DNA of 64,000 nt from CAWDMN01 sp963803155 (GCA_963803155.1 CAWDMN010000032.1:73453-137452), one strand, 5' to 3'; positions 34,384 through 43,451 are shown, counted from the first letter of the stretch. The notes: generated by a model from the letters alone, not told the origin. Translations and numbers: made by a program.

Positions 34384-34470
34384 TGACCCCCGTCTGCCCT
34401 CTGCTGTCTCCCGTCTGCCCTCTGCTGTTTCCCGTCTGCCCTCTCCCGTCTCCGGTCTCCCCACTTATCC
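34384..34470. repeat. Low-complexity CTGCCCTCTGCTGT tract
   Basis: Tandem-like variations of CCCGTCTGCCCTCTGCTG lie between pspA and the flotillin stop, on the same theme as the other CTG-rich tracts of this contig. Confidence 0.6.
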
Positions 34471-35904
34471 CTACTCCCCCTGCTTCTTCGAATTGTTTTG
34501 TGGTCCCTTGTCCCCCAGCCCCCGGATTTTGGACAGCAGATCAGAGATCTGGACCCCGGAGAGCGTTTCGAATAACGCCGGGATCTGGGCCGCCATTTTT
34601 GTGATATCACCCGTGATCTTGTGAATACCCGCAGTTTCCCCATCGCCGGTGGAGACGATGGTAATCTTGTCCACATTATTCAATGGAGAAGCCAGAGCTT
34701 TTACGACCTCCGGCAGGCCGCAAAGCAACCGGTCAATCACCGCGGCCTGGTTCCATTCCTGATAGGCTTCGGCCTTCACATTCAGGGCCTTGGCTTCCGC
34801 TTCACCCTTCCGGAAGATGATGTCCGCATCCGCGGCTCCCTGTGCGCGCGTAGCGGCGGCGTGTCCATCCGCTTCGGTAATCAGCCGCATTTTTTCAGCG
34901 TTTGCCAGAGTTTCAATCCGTTGACGTTCAATTTCCGCGACCTTTAGGACCGTGGCAATCAATTCATTTTCCCGGCGCTGGATTTCCGCTTCCTGGACTT
35001 TGATCTCCTGTTCCTTCTGCACCTGTTGAATCTTCACCGACTCCGCCACCACCTGTTGCTGCATGACGTTGGATTGGATGTCGTAGGCCTTATCGGCCGT
35101 CGCTTGCTGCTTTTTGATGGTCTCCTGGTATTGGGCCCTTTTAATGGACAAGTCTCGCTCCGCCTCGGCTTGTTTGGCCTGGGAGAGAGTCTCCGCCAGC
35201 ACGCGCTCTTGATCCGCCTGCGCCCGGGCAATGGCCGATTCCCGGTGAGCCGCGGCCTGTTTGATGGCGATGTCGCGTTCCGCTTCCGCCGTGGCGACAT
35301 CCGCGTCTCTCTTGATTCTGGCGACATCCGGCCGGCCCATATTGGCGATGTATTCGTTCTTGTCGCGGACTTCCTTGATGGTGAAGGAAATGACTTCCAA
35401 TCCCATCTTGTTCATATCTTCCGCGCACGTGGACCGCATCCGGTCCGCCACCATCTCCGGTTGTTTGACGATTTCCTCGACGGTGAGCTGACCGATGATT
35501 CCACGCAAGTGACCTTCCATGACCAGACGGATCAGCGATTCCCGTTCCTGCTCGGTCTTAGTCAGGAATTGTTCCGCAGCGGTTTGAATGGATTCTGGAT
35601 CTGACCTAACTTTGATTTGAGCCACGGCTTCCACCGTGACAGCCACTCCTTGTTTGGTGTAGAGATCCTGTTTGGGGGCGACGTCGAAGGACATCAGTTC
35701 CAAGGAAAGGTCACGGCAACTCTCCACCATGGGGAGAATTACGGTGCCGTGCCCCTTGACGATCCGAGTCCCGCGAAACCCATACACCACCAAAGCCTCA
35801 TGGGGACCGGCTTTCCGGTAGAGTCCCGCGAATAAAGCCATTAAGACTAATAAACAGACTACCATCAACCCGGCCACTACAAATACTCCAGCCGAAACAG
35901 GCAT
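34471..35904 (-). CDS. Flotillin-family membrane-scaffold protein
   Basis: Flotillins anchor in the inner membrane and organise functional microdomains. The N-terminus is a single membrane helix (residues ~5-28, VFVVAGLMVVCLLVLMALFAG). The SPFH/PHB domain follows (~35-200, with LELMSFDVAPKQDLYTKQGVAVTV and EVISFTIKEVRD). A long Ala/Glu-rich coiled coil comes next (~205-390, many EAE repeats), then the C-terminal flotillin helix (GIHKITGDITKMAAQIPALFETLSG). The ATG at 35,904 has GAGGAGG upstream. The gene lies between nfeD-like and pspA genes, a classic functional association. Confidence 0.93.
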   Translation of the reverse strand: MPVSAGVFVVAGLMVVCLLVLMALFAGLYRKAGPHEALVVYGFRGTRIVKGHGTVILPMVESCRDLSLELMSFDVAPKQDLYTKQGVAVTVEAVAQIKVRSDPESIQTAAEQFLTKTEQERESLIRLVMEGHLRGIIGQLTVEEIVKQPEMVADRMRSTCAEDMNKMGLEVISFTIKEVRDKNEYIANMGRPDVARIKRDADVATAEAERDIAIKQAAAHRESAIARAQADQERVLAETLSQAKQAEAERDLSIKRAQYQETIKKQQATADKAYDIQSNVMQQQVVAESVKIQQVQKEQEIKVQEAEIQRRENELIATVLKVAEIERQRIETLANAEKMRLITEADGHAAATRAQGAADADIIFRKGEAEAKALNVKAEAYQEWNQAAVIDRLLCGLPEVVKALASPLNNVDKITIVSTGDGETAGIHKITGDITKMAAQIPALFETLSGVQISDLLSKIRGLGDKGPQNNSKKQGE

Positions 35905-36066
35905 AAATCCTCCTCGCAATTAAGAGTTAATATGAGAACTACCAACCCCTACCCGATGAAAAAACTTGCTCCCCGCCGCGTGATCGTGACGCTTCCAGCT
36001 CAAGACGGCTGCGGACCTATACGAGAGTCCCGCCGCCTGGGTTTTGACACAATGGAGGTTACATGT

Positions 36067-36750
36067 TTAATTTGCCTTCTGCCCGGAAGCTCCAGTCTCT
36101 GGCTCCAAGTCGGGACAGCCGGAACTCGGAGTTTGCGTTAGTTCATCCCAGGGACGAACATATGCGATCCCTTTTTGGTAGCGAGTGACCACCACCTCCG
36201 TTCCTTTGGGAATTCCTTTTTCATCTTCATCACGCGCCCCGCAGGTCTGACGCGTGCCGTCCTGGCTGAAAACGATTTCTCCGGTTCCCCCTTCACGGAT
36301 GAGGCTGGAAACATGCCCCAATACTCCCACCATGTCGTAATCCGCGGGATTCAGATCCATCTCATGTGCCAGCAAAATCTTGGTCAAGAACCAGAAAAGG
36401 ATGGACGCGCCCGCCATGCCACTCGCCAACGCCAATCCAAGTCCCCAGAGGAACCACAATGAAGAATAGGCTGTCAGTAAAAACCCCACGCCGCCGAACC
36501 AGGCCAGGAAAATGGCCACTGTCCCGAAGTTCCACGGGGATGGAGCGTTTCCTCTTTGCGGATGCGCTGCATCTGCGTGTCCTCCCTCAGCCCAAGGTCC
36601 ATGCCCCGGATGCCCACCGGCATGCAGCAAGTCGTGGCCATGCAGGGCATGGGCATGAAAGGGGAGATGCAGATGGCCTAGCAATAGGGATGCGATGCTC
36701 CAGAACAGTCCCACCAGGAAACAAAACATGTAGAAATTAACCCAACTCAT
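36067..36750 (-). CDS. NfeD-like membrane protein with His-rich loop
   Basis: The 227-residue protein has an N-terminal membrane helix (NFYMFCFLVGLFWSIASLLLG) and an unusual His-rich stretch at residues ~26-65 (HLHLPFHAHALHGHDLLHAG and more). Two further membrane helices follow at ~75-125, then a C-terminal OB-fold-like domain (~135-205: VGVLGHVSSLIREGGTGEIVF.., GTEVVVTRYQKGIAYVRPW). NfeD-type proteins partner flotillins. The His-rich loop could bind metal. Its ATG overlaps the stop of the XRE gene by four bases, implying translational coupling. Confidence 0.82.
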   Translation of the reverse strand: MSWVNFYMFCFLVGLFWSIASLLLGHLHLPFHAHALHGHDLLHAGGHPGHGPWAEGGHADAAHPQRGNAPSPWNFGTVAIFLAWFGGVGFLLTAYSSLWFLWGLGLALASGMAGASILFWFLTKILLAHEMDLNPADYDMVGVLGHVSSLIREGGTGEIVFSQDGTRQTCGARDEDEKGIPKGTEVVVTRYQKGIAYVRPWDELTQTPSSGCPDLEPETGASGQKAN

Positions 36751-37283
36751 TGGGATCGCCTCCTGTGAGTCTCATCGTTCAGGTGATTGCCGGATGCTTT
36801 TAACTTCGGCCCCGATATCGTGGGTTGGAGGACCTCTTGGAGGCGCTCGGATAAGCCTGGAGTATGCAGAATGGACTCCAGCAAAATCAGGGACTGCCGG
36901 GAATTATCGTGCTTGGCCAGAGTCAATAGAGCTTGCTTCAATTCAGGATCATGTGCAAAATTTTCCGCGCCATTAATCAGCCAAAGATCCAGGCGGTCTT
37001 CGTTTACCCGCAATTCTGAAATCAATCCGGCTTGGTAGCCTTCAGGATCGTCTACCAAGTAGCCCGGATGAACTTTAAAAAACCGGGCCAACATCAGACG
37101 GGTCGTGTTGCTGATGTGGGGCCTGAGCCCGCTCTCGATTTGTGATAGATAGGCCTGACTGATTGATTTTCCCAGATCTTTCTTGATCGCTCGCACCATC
37201 TCAAGCTGGGTTAGGGGCCGCCCCAGCCCGAGCAACGTCCCCTCTATTTCCCGCAAATATCGCAATTTTTCGCCCAGCGTCAT
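36747..37283 (-). CDS. XRE-type helix-turn-helix regulator
   Basis: Residues ~3-75 form an HTH: GEKLRYLREIEGTLLGLGRP, then LTQLEMVRAIKKDLGKSISQAYLSQIESGLRP, where the SQAYLSQIESG is the recognition helix. The rest (~80-178) is a helical domain of unknown ligand. The ATG at 37,283 has GGGAGG upstream; the upstream frame is rejected because the promoter lies there. As first gene of the NfeD-flotillin-PspA operon it is probably the local repressor. Confidence 0.87.
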   Translation of the reverse strand: MTLGEKLRYLREIEGTLLGLGRPLTQLEMVRAIKKDLGKSISQAYLSQIESGLRPHISNTTRLMLARFFKVHPGYLVDDPEGYQAGLISELRVNEDRLDLWLINGAENFAHDPELKQALLTLAKHDNSRQSLILLESILHTPGLSERLQEVLQPTISGPKLKASGNHLNDETHRRRSQ

Positions 37284-37325
37284 GAGACGCCTCCCTGAAA
37301 AGGTTCTATCGCAATTGGCAAAAAC

Positions 37326-37352
37326 ATTATAACAATTAGTAATATTTGTCAA
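37326..37352 (-). promoter_or_regulatory. Sigma-70 promoter with overlapping operator
   Basis: On the - strand, TTGACA (37,347-37,352) and TATAAT (37,326-37,331) are separated by 15 bases. Both are perfect consensus, with a short spacer. The spacer is an imperfect palindrome, ACAAATATTACTAATTGT, which would place a repressor dimer between -35 and -10. It lies about 43 bases before the XRE start codon. Confidence 0.75.
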
Positions 37353-37864
37353 GAAGTTTTTGTTCCGTCCTTTCGGGCGGCTCCCGACAGCCGTACTACA
37401 GTTTTATACGTCGGTGAAGAAAATTTGTTGCGTGCTTTTGGCGGGCAAAAATCAGCGTAAAAATATCGGCCGCACCCTCGAAGCACTTAAAAGGTGGGAC
37501 GCGCTCGCCGAGTGCGCCGATTTCGCAAAGTCCAATCGGACAATTCGGCGAATCCATCAGCAGACGCACGAATTGTCCTGGCCGAATATTTACAACGGCC
37601 TGGTGCAATGTAAAATGCGACGGGATAGAGATGTGCCCAGGGATGGAAGACACGGGAAGGCGAGCCGCCCAGGTGTGCCATCCCGACCTGGGCCGGTTCG
37701 ACGAAAGCCTCACCCGCCCGGCTCTTGTGCCGTTCAGCCGAGCAGCCTGACTGGTTCGCCCTGTCATGGTTTGAATTCCACCCAACAGCCGACAAGCTCC
37801 TTGCACTTTTTGGCGAATCTCTTTACACTTGGACCTTTATGCACCAGGGGCGGAGCCGCTTTCT
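37353..37864. other. Gene-free intergenic stretch
   Basis: About 510 bases between the divergent XRE operon and the thioesterase gene. Overlapping frames exist on both strands, but none shows a known domain. No clear second promoter was identified. Confidence 0.5.
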
Positions 37865-38284
37865 ATGTCTCCATTTGAGCATATTTGCCAGCTGAGGGTC
37901 CGATACAGCGAAACCGATCAGATGGGGACCTTTTACAACTCCAAAGCCTTGGATTGGTTTGAATGCGGACGCACGGAACTGCTCCGCGCGGCGGGGCTTT
38001 CTTATGCTGAGATGGAGGCCAAAGGGATCCTATTGCCATTAACGGAAGCCCATGTGGAATATCTGGGGCGGGCCCGCTACGACGATTTGCTGGAAATTAA
38101 ATGCCGGATGGGGATGGCCGGACGGGCCAGGTTGCGGTTCTCGGTGCAGATCAACCACGTCCCTGCGGGGAATCCGGTTGTTTGTGGATACACCATTCAT
38201 GCGGTGACCGATGCGGCCGGCCGGCCAATCCGCCCGCCCGAATGGTTTTTGGATTTGGTGCGAAAATTCGGGAGTACGGGATGA
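37865..38284 (+). CDS. Acyl-CoA thioesterase, YbgC/FadM type
   Basis: The 139-residue hotdog-fold protein has QLRVRYSETDQMGTFYNSKALDWFECGRTELLRAAGLSYAEMEAKG: the catalytic-type Asp in ETDQMG, and the helix of 4-hydroxybenzoyl-CoA/YbgC-type thioesterases. The usual His/Tyr position reads TFYN. The chosen ATG at 37,865 starts just before the first beta strand. Its stop overlaps the ATG of iorA by four bases. It may hydrolyse aryl- or acyl-CoA produced by the IorAB/PaaK pathway next to it (inference). Confidence 0.87.
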   Translation: MSPFEHICQLRVRYSETDQMGTFYNSKALDWFECGRTELLRAAGLSYAEMEAKGILLPLTEAHVEYLGRARYDDLLEIKCRMGMAGRARLRFSVQINHVPAGNPVVCGYTIHAVTDAAGRPIRPPEWFLDLVRKFGSTG

Positions 38285-39987
38285 ATAAAAAGGAACGATT
38301 GCTTTTAAGCGGGGATGAAGCTGTGGCGATGGCTGCGCGGGCCGCCGGTGTTCAATTGGGGACCGGCTATCCCGGCACGCCTTCGACGGAAATTTTAGAA
38401 CACTTCAGCCACCTGGGAGGAAAAGCCCAATGGGCGCCCAACGAGAAGGTGGCCATGGAAGTGGCGTTGGGTGCGGCCTTCGCCGGAGCCAGAACTCTTG
38501 TCACCATGAAACACGTCGGGCTCAATGTGGCGGCGGATCCGCTCTTTACCGCCGCCTATACGGGGACGAGCGGAGCGCTGGTGGTGGTTTCCGCGGATGA
38601 TCCCGGAATGGCCTCCAGCCAGAATGAGCAGGACAACCGCCGTTATGCGGTGGCGGCGGGAATTCCCATGCTGGAGCCGTCGGATTCCCAGGAAGCATAT
38701 GATTATACGCTGGCCGCCTTTGAATTGGCCGAGAAATGGAAAGCGGTGGTGATGTTGCGCATGACCACGCGGGTTTGTCACTCCAAGACGCTTGTCCAGC
38801 CAGCCCGTCAGCTTCCTTTGACTCGTGAACCTGGTTTTCAGCGCGGGATCAAAGCGCGGGTGATGATTCCCGCTTATGCCCGTCCGGCCCATCGGCGGCT
38901 TCGGCAGAAGTTGGAGGATATTGCCGAGTGGAATGAAATCTCTTCGCTTAACGAAGTATTGGAGGGAGATTCTCATCTGGGATTAATTGTTTCCGGGGTT
39001 TCTTTTGCGCATGCCCGGGAAGCTGCGCCTCAGGCTTCCGTCTTAAAACTCGGAATGACCTACCCGCTCCCGCTGGAAAAAATCCGGCGCTTTGCGGATA
39101 GCGTCCATCGTTGCCTTGTGATTGAAGAAGGCGATCCATACTTATACGAGTCTCTTCGCGCCGCGGGAATTCCGGTCGAAGGAAGGCCGGAGATGTACCG
39201 GTTCGGAGAGCTGAACGTCAATCGGGTGCGCCGGATCATTGCCGGGGACACCTCGCCGGAAGCAGCCATGCCTCCGGGCAAACCGCCCGAGTTGTGTGTG
39301 GGATGTCCGCATCGCAAAGCCTTTGAGGCATTTCGCAAATTGGATTGCATCGTTGCCGGTGACATTGGCTGTTACACGTTGGGAGTATTGCCGCCTTTTG
39401 AAGCCATGGATACCTGCGTTTGTATGGGGGCGAGCATTGGGGTCGGTTTGGGGCTGCGTCAAGTCCTGCCGCCTGAACAGGCGCGTCGCGTCGTCAGCGT
39501 GATTGGCGACAGCACTTTCCTGCACAGCGGCTTGACCGGGATTGTGGAAATGGTCTACAACCGGCCGCCCACCGGCCATGTGGTGGTCATACTCGACAAT
39601 GCCACGACGGCGATGACCGGCCGGCAGGAGCATCCAGGGACTGGCCGATCATTGGATCATTCCCCCTCGCGGCAGATCGTTTTGGAAGATGCGGTAAAAG
39701 CTTTGGGGGTGGACTTTGTGCAGGTATTTGACGCCATCACTCAAGCTGATCAATTCGAACAGGCCCTAAGAGAGAGCCTGGCTGAAAACCGCCTCTCCGT
39801 GTTGATCCCGCGGCGTCCTTGTCTTCTGGCCGCGGGAAAAATCAGAGAGTACGAAAAAGCGGCGGCCAAAGGGGAGAGTTGCCAGAAACAGTCCGCGTTG
39901 CCGGCCTTTCGACTTTTTCGATTCACCGTCGTCAAAGGTTTTGTGCCTGGGGTGGTGCTTCTGCCTGGCAGACCTCCTTGTGCGTGA
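38281..39987 (+). CDS. iorA: Indolepyruvate ferredoxin oxidoreductase alpha subunit
   Basis: IorA oxidatively decarboxylates arylpyruvates to aryl-acyl-CoA with ferredoxin, using TPP. The product has the pyrimidine-binding domain (LLLSGDEAVAMAARAAGVQLGTGYPGTPSTEI; EKVAMEVALGAAFAGARTL) and the TPP pyrophosphate domain (GDIGCYTLG; GDSTFLHSGLTGIVEMVYN; ILDNATTAMTGRQEHPGTG). At 568 residues it is shorter than typical IorA. The usual C-terminal double 4Fe-4S ferredoxin domain, with its CxxCxxC clusters, is not present after RRPCLLAAGKIREYEK. No alternative frame recovers it. It overlaps the thioesterase gene by four bases and is followed by iorB. Confidence 0.9.
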   Translation: MNKKERLLLSGDEAVAMAARAAGVQLGTGYPGTPSTEILEHFSHLGGKAQWAPNEKVAMEVALGAAFAGARTLVTMKHVGLNVAADPLFTAAYTGTSGALVVVSADDPGMASSQNEQDNRRYAVAAGIPMLEPSDSQEAYDYTLAAFELAEKWKAVVMLRMTTRVCHSKTLVQPARQLPLTREPGFQRGIKARVMIPAYARPAHRRLRQKLEDIAEWNEISSLNEVLEGDSHLGLIVSGVSFAHAREAAPQASVLKLGMTYPLPLEKIRRFADSVHRCLVIEEGDPYLYESLRAAGIPVEGRPEMYRFGELNVNRVRRIIAGDTSPEAAMPPGKPPELCVGCPHRKAFEAFRKLDCIVAGDIGCYTLGVLPPFEAMDTCVCMGASIGVGLGLRQVLPPEQARRVVSVIGDSTFLHSGLTGIVEMVYNRPPTGHVVVILDNATTAMTGRQEHPGTGRSLDHSPSRQIVLEDAVKALGVDFVQVFDAITQADQFEQALRESLAENRLSVLIPRRPCLLAAGKIREYEKAAAKGESCQKQSALPAFRLFRFTVVKGFVPGVVLLPGRPPCA

Positions 39988-40038
39988 GCCTGGCCGCGCG
40001 TATATTTCTAATGAGCTAAGAATCTTCAATGGACAACC

Positions 40039-40521
40039 ATGAAACATAATACAACCAATGTGGTCTTTGCCGGTCTGGGTGGCCAGGGAGTCGTAAGCGC
40101 TTCCGACATTTTTGCCGAGACCGTATTCCATGCCGGCTTTGATGTGAAGAAGAGCGAGTTGCACGGCATGAGCCAGCGGGGAGGTTCGGTTTCGAGCGAT
40201 GTTCGTTTTGGAGACCGGGTTTTGAGTCCGATGATCCCCGATGGAGAAGCCGACTTTTTGTTGGTGCTCGAGCCGAATCAGGTGGAAGTGCACCGGGACA
40301 GGCTCAAGCCCCAGGGTCAATTGATCCTCTCCAGCCAGATTGATGAATCCCAACTCGCTAATAAGAAGAGTTTAAATGTTGCATTATTGGGGCTGCTTAG
40401 TACATACTTGCCCCTTGCCGAAGAAAGTTGGGAAGAGGCTTTACGGACCCGCTTGCCGGAAAAGCTGCTCGAAGTGAATTTGAAGGCATTCAATTTGGGA
40501 AGAAACTCCCGCAATTTTTAA
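40039..40521 (+). CDS. iorB: Indolepyruvate ferredoxin oxidoreductase beta subunit
   Basis: IorB corresponds to the gamma domain of pyruvate:ferredoxin oxidoreductases. The 160-residue product has VVFAGLGGQGVVSASDIFAE and KKSELHGMSQRGGSVSSDVRFG, the family hallmarks, and a shorter C-terminal part than usual (typical IorB is ~190). It starts 51 bases after iorA, and the pair should form the enzyme. Confidence 0.9.
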   Translation: MKHNTTNVVFAGLGGQGVVSASDIFAETVFHAGFDVKKSELHGMSQRGGSVSSDVRFGDRVLSPMIPDGEADFLLVLEPNQVEVHRDRLKPQGQLILSSQIDESQLANKKSLNVALLGLLSTYLPLAEESWEEALRTRLPEKLLEVNLKAFNLGRNSRNF

Positions 40522-40878
40522 AGTCACCGGGAATAAGGCAATCCTGCGGATCCAAACCGGTGGTGTCGGCTTAATTCGGCACTGGCAGCGTGCCTTTCGC
40601 CAGAAGGGGATTCTGCTGGGCAGTTGCCGAGTATTCTTTGGCGGCGCGTGTCAACTCTGTATTGTCTCGAAACGTAACGACTCCTATTTTTGTGTAGATG
40701 ACGGCCACGGTGAGTACTTTCCTGCGAAGCGTCTGCTTTTGGCTGAGTGTCCAAGCTCCACGCCGCGAAAATTGCATTCAGCATGACTGCTTCATGGAGG
40801 AGTGCCGAGAAGTTTCCAAAACGAGTTTTGAATCTTCACCCAACCATTATATAAATCCAATCAGAAAGGCAGCCGGTT
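40522..40878. other. Gene-free intergenic stretch
   Basis: 357 bases between iorB and paaK, both on +. Short frames only; no domain or terminator recognised. Confidence 0.5.
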
Positions 40879-42210
40879 ATGATGGAGCTATGGAATGATT
40901 CGCCGGGGAGTTTTCACCCGGCCAGCGCCCCCGATTTTCTTCCTCTCCCTCAATTGCGGGAACTTCAATTGGGCCGTCTCAAGTCCGTGGTCAGCAGGGC
41001 TTACGATCATGTCGCCCTCTTCCGCCAACGCATGGACAAGAAGGGGATTTCCCCCCTTCAGATCCAATCCCTGGAAGATATAGCCCGGTTGCCCTTTTAT
41101 GAAAAATCGGATTTGCGGGACACTTATCCCTTTGGTCTATTTGCCAGCCCGATGCAGGAAATCGTGCGTCTGCACGCCTCGAGCGGGACCACGGGGAAAC
41201 CGATCGTCGTGGCTTATACTCAAGAGGACGTGGGAGTCTGGACTAGCGCGATGCTGCGCAGTTTTGCCGCCTGTGGCCTGCATCGCGGTGACATAATCCA
41301 AAACGCTTATGGTTACGGCCTTTTCACGGGCGGATTGGGGGCGCATTATGGCGCGGAAGCTTTGGGCGCCACCGTCATCCCCATCTCCGGGGGCAATACC
41401 GATCGGCAGATCAATGTGATGAAGGATTTTGGCGTCACGGCGATTTGTTGTACTCCCAGCTACATGGTCCATTTGATCGAGCGGGCCGGAGAACTGGGAG
41501 TCGACATCAAACAACTGCCCTTGCGTGTGGGGGTCTTCGGAGCTGAACCCTGGAGTGAAGGGATGCGGGAACATATTGAAGCCACCAGCAATATCAAGGC
41601 ATTTGATATTTACGGCCTATCTGAAATCACGGGTCCAGGCGTGGGCATCGAGTGCTCCCATCATTGTGGATTGCACATCTTTGAAGACCACTTTTATCCG
41701 GAGATTGTGGACATCGAAACGGGACAGCCGGTTGCCGACGGAATGGAGGGGGAGCTGGTTCTCACGACCCTCAGCAAAAAGGCCATGCCGATCCTTCGCT
41801 ACCGGACCCACGACATTACCGCGATCGTTCCCGAATCCTGCGGTTGCGGGCGCAATATCCGGCGCATTCGCCGCATCGGCCGCCGCAGTGATGACATGTT
41901 GATCATTCGCGGCGTTAATGTCTTTCCCTCGCAAATCGAAGCCGCATTGTTGGCGGTTGAAGGCGCTTTGCCACATTATCAGATCCTGCTGACTCGCGAG
42001 AAGGGGCTCGACCAGATGGAAGTCCAGATCGAAGTCACTCCGGAAGTCTTCAGCGATCAGGTTCGGGCTTTGGAAACCTTGCAGGAGCGGCTATCCAAAT
42101 CGATCGAACATACACTCGGCATTCATGCCAAAGTCCGTCTGGTGGAACCGCACAGCATCCAGCGGAGTGAAGGGAAGGCCAAAAGGGTAGTGGATAAGCG
42201 AAATCAATAA
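40879..42210 (+). CDS. paaK: Phenylacetate-CoA ligase family enzyme
   Basis: PaaK activates aryl acids to CoA thioesters with ATP. The 443-residue product has the AMP-binding motif LHASSGTTGKPIVVAYT, the NAYGYGLFTGGLGAHYGAEALG segment, FDIYGLSEITGPGVGIEC, YRTHDI and the C-terminal RRSDDMLIIRGVNVFPSQIE hinge. These are all diagnostic of the PaaK branch. Next to iorAB and a double-ACT protein, it probably handles arylacetates from arylpyruvate metabolism, either to or from the CoA form. The ATG at 40,882 is an equally possible start. Confidence 0.92.
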   Translation: MMELWNDSPGSFHPASAPDFLPLPQLRELQLGRLKSVVSRAYDHVALFRQRMDKKGISPLQIQSLEDIARLPFYEKSDLRDTYPFGLFASPMQEIVRLHASSGTTGKPIVVAYTQEDVGVWTSAMLRSFAACGLHRGDIIQNAYGYGLFTGGLGAHYGAEALGATVIPISGGNTDRQINVMKDFGVTAICCTPSYMVHLIERAGELGVDIKQLPLRVGVFGAEPWSEGMREHIEATSNIKAFDIYGLSEITGPGVGIECSHHCGLHIFEDHFYPEIVDIETGQPVADGMEGELVLTTLSKKAMPILRYRTHDITAIVPESCGCGRNIRRIRRIGRRSDDMLIIRGVNVFPSQIEAALLAVEGALPHYQILLTREKGLDQMEVQIEVTPEVFSDQVRALETLQERLSKSIEHTLGIHAKVRLVEPHSIQRSEGKAKRVVDKRNQ

Positions 42211-42584
42211 TTCAGGTGTCAGGTGCCAGGTATTAGGCGTCGATAGGAAGCTCGCGGCCTGGAGGCAAAATGCGGCAGGAAGCAGACGGCAGATGTCGAA
42301 CGGCAAATGGCAGACGGCAGACGGGAAACGGCAGACAGCGGGCTGAAGATTCAAAGTTCATTTTAGTTTTGACTGGTGTCTGAGATTCAGTATCTGGCCG
42401 GCTTCCGCCAAGGTTGGCACTACTTACGGTGATGGCAGCAGACAAAACTGGCGGTAGCGGTAAGTTTTTGTCTGCAATTCCCGGTCGTTTTATGCTTGCG
42501 TTTTGCTGTTGAGTGCGGGCTGTTTGCTCCCAGCTTCTCCGTTCCCTTGCACCTGACCCCAGACACCTCAGAAAAGGAGTAATC
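42211..42584. other. Intergenic region with purine-rich repeat tract
   Basis: 374 bases between paaK and the ACT gene. Bases about 42,265-42,345 are a GCAGACGGCAGAC-type tract, the reverse complement of the CTGCCGTCTGC theme. No gene was seen. Confidence 0.55.
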
Positions 42585-43022
42585 ATGAAGATACACCAGC
42601 TATCCCTTTTTCTGGAGAACCGTTCCGGCCAGTTGAGAGCGGCCTGTAAGTTTTTGGCTGATGCCGGAATTAACCTGGCAACTCTTTCTTTGGCCGATAC
42701 CGAGCAATTTGGCATCCTAAGACTGATTGTTCGTGACTGGCAGAAAGCCAAACAGGTTTTAGAAGAAGCTGGCCGTCTAGTCAAAGTGACCGAGGTCGTG
42801 GCCATAGAAGTGCCCGATCGTCCCGGCGGGTTGGCGGAAATTCTTGAAATCGTCGATGAAAAAGGGGTTTTCATCGAATACATGTATGCTTTTGCGGCAT
42901 CTCCCGAGCAAAAGGCCATTTTGGTTTTTCGGTTTGAGGACACCGATGCTGCCATCCAGGCCTTGCAAGAGAAAGGGATTAATTTGATTGGCAGTCTGGA
43001 TCTGTTTAATAAGATTGAGTAG
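42585..43022 (+). CDS. Tandem ACT-domain protein
   Basis: The 145-residue protein consists of two ACT domains: residues ~1-65 (IHQLSLFLENRSGQLRAACKFLADAGINLATLSLAD) and ~70-145 (VVAIEVPDRPGGLAEILEIVDEKGVFIEYMYAF). ACT domains bind amino acids. Stand-alone tandem ACT proteins are commonly encoded beside paaK-iorAB in anaerobes, so an aromatic amino acid sensor role fits. The ATG has AAAAGGAG upstream. Confidence 0.9.
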   Translation: MKIHQLSLFLENRSGQLRAACKFLADAGINLATLSLADTEQFGILRLIVRDWQKAKQVLEEAGRLVKVTEVVAIEVPDRPGGLAEILEIVDEKGVFIEYMYAFAASPEQKAILVFRFEDTDAAIQALQEKGINLIGSLDLFNKIE

Positions 43023-43451
43023 GTGGAAGCGCTGAATATGCTCATTTAGTTCCTCAGATTCCATATTGGAAAGAACAAGAATTATTTTCTCTTCCTTGAA
43101 AACGCTGATCAGATGGCAGTTTCGAAAGTATTTACCACCTGATCATTTTTTTGGTTCCGGCTCCGCCAGGGTAGGATTCCTCTTCCGAGAGTGTGTTGAA
43201 ATTTTAGCGCCTTTCTGTATGGTGATATGTGGCTTCAGCAGTGTGAAGCGCTTCGGGATGGCTTCGAACATGAAGCCATTAGTTCGCTGCTTTGGCTGAA
43301 GTCCCGGGTGAACCTTCTTGCGGTTATTTTTATTTGAGTTTGCGGACGCGTCCATGTTTTCCGCGGGATTGGCGATTCCCCGCCGCGTTGTCTGAGCCAA
43401 TTGAGCGTGGTAAGATGAAGCAGTGGAAGCGTGAAGAGGAGCAGAGCCGAG
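43023..43451. other. Gene-free intergenic stretch
   Basis: 429 bases between the ACT gene and nuoB. No nuoA-like membrane protein is encoded here, and no domain was found in the short frames. Confidence 0.5.

Noticed and set aside
37396..37806. Overlapping frames on both strands between the XRE operon and the thioesterase
   Set aside because: No recognisable domain and no ribosome-binding sites; treated as non-coding.
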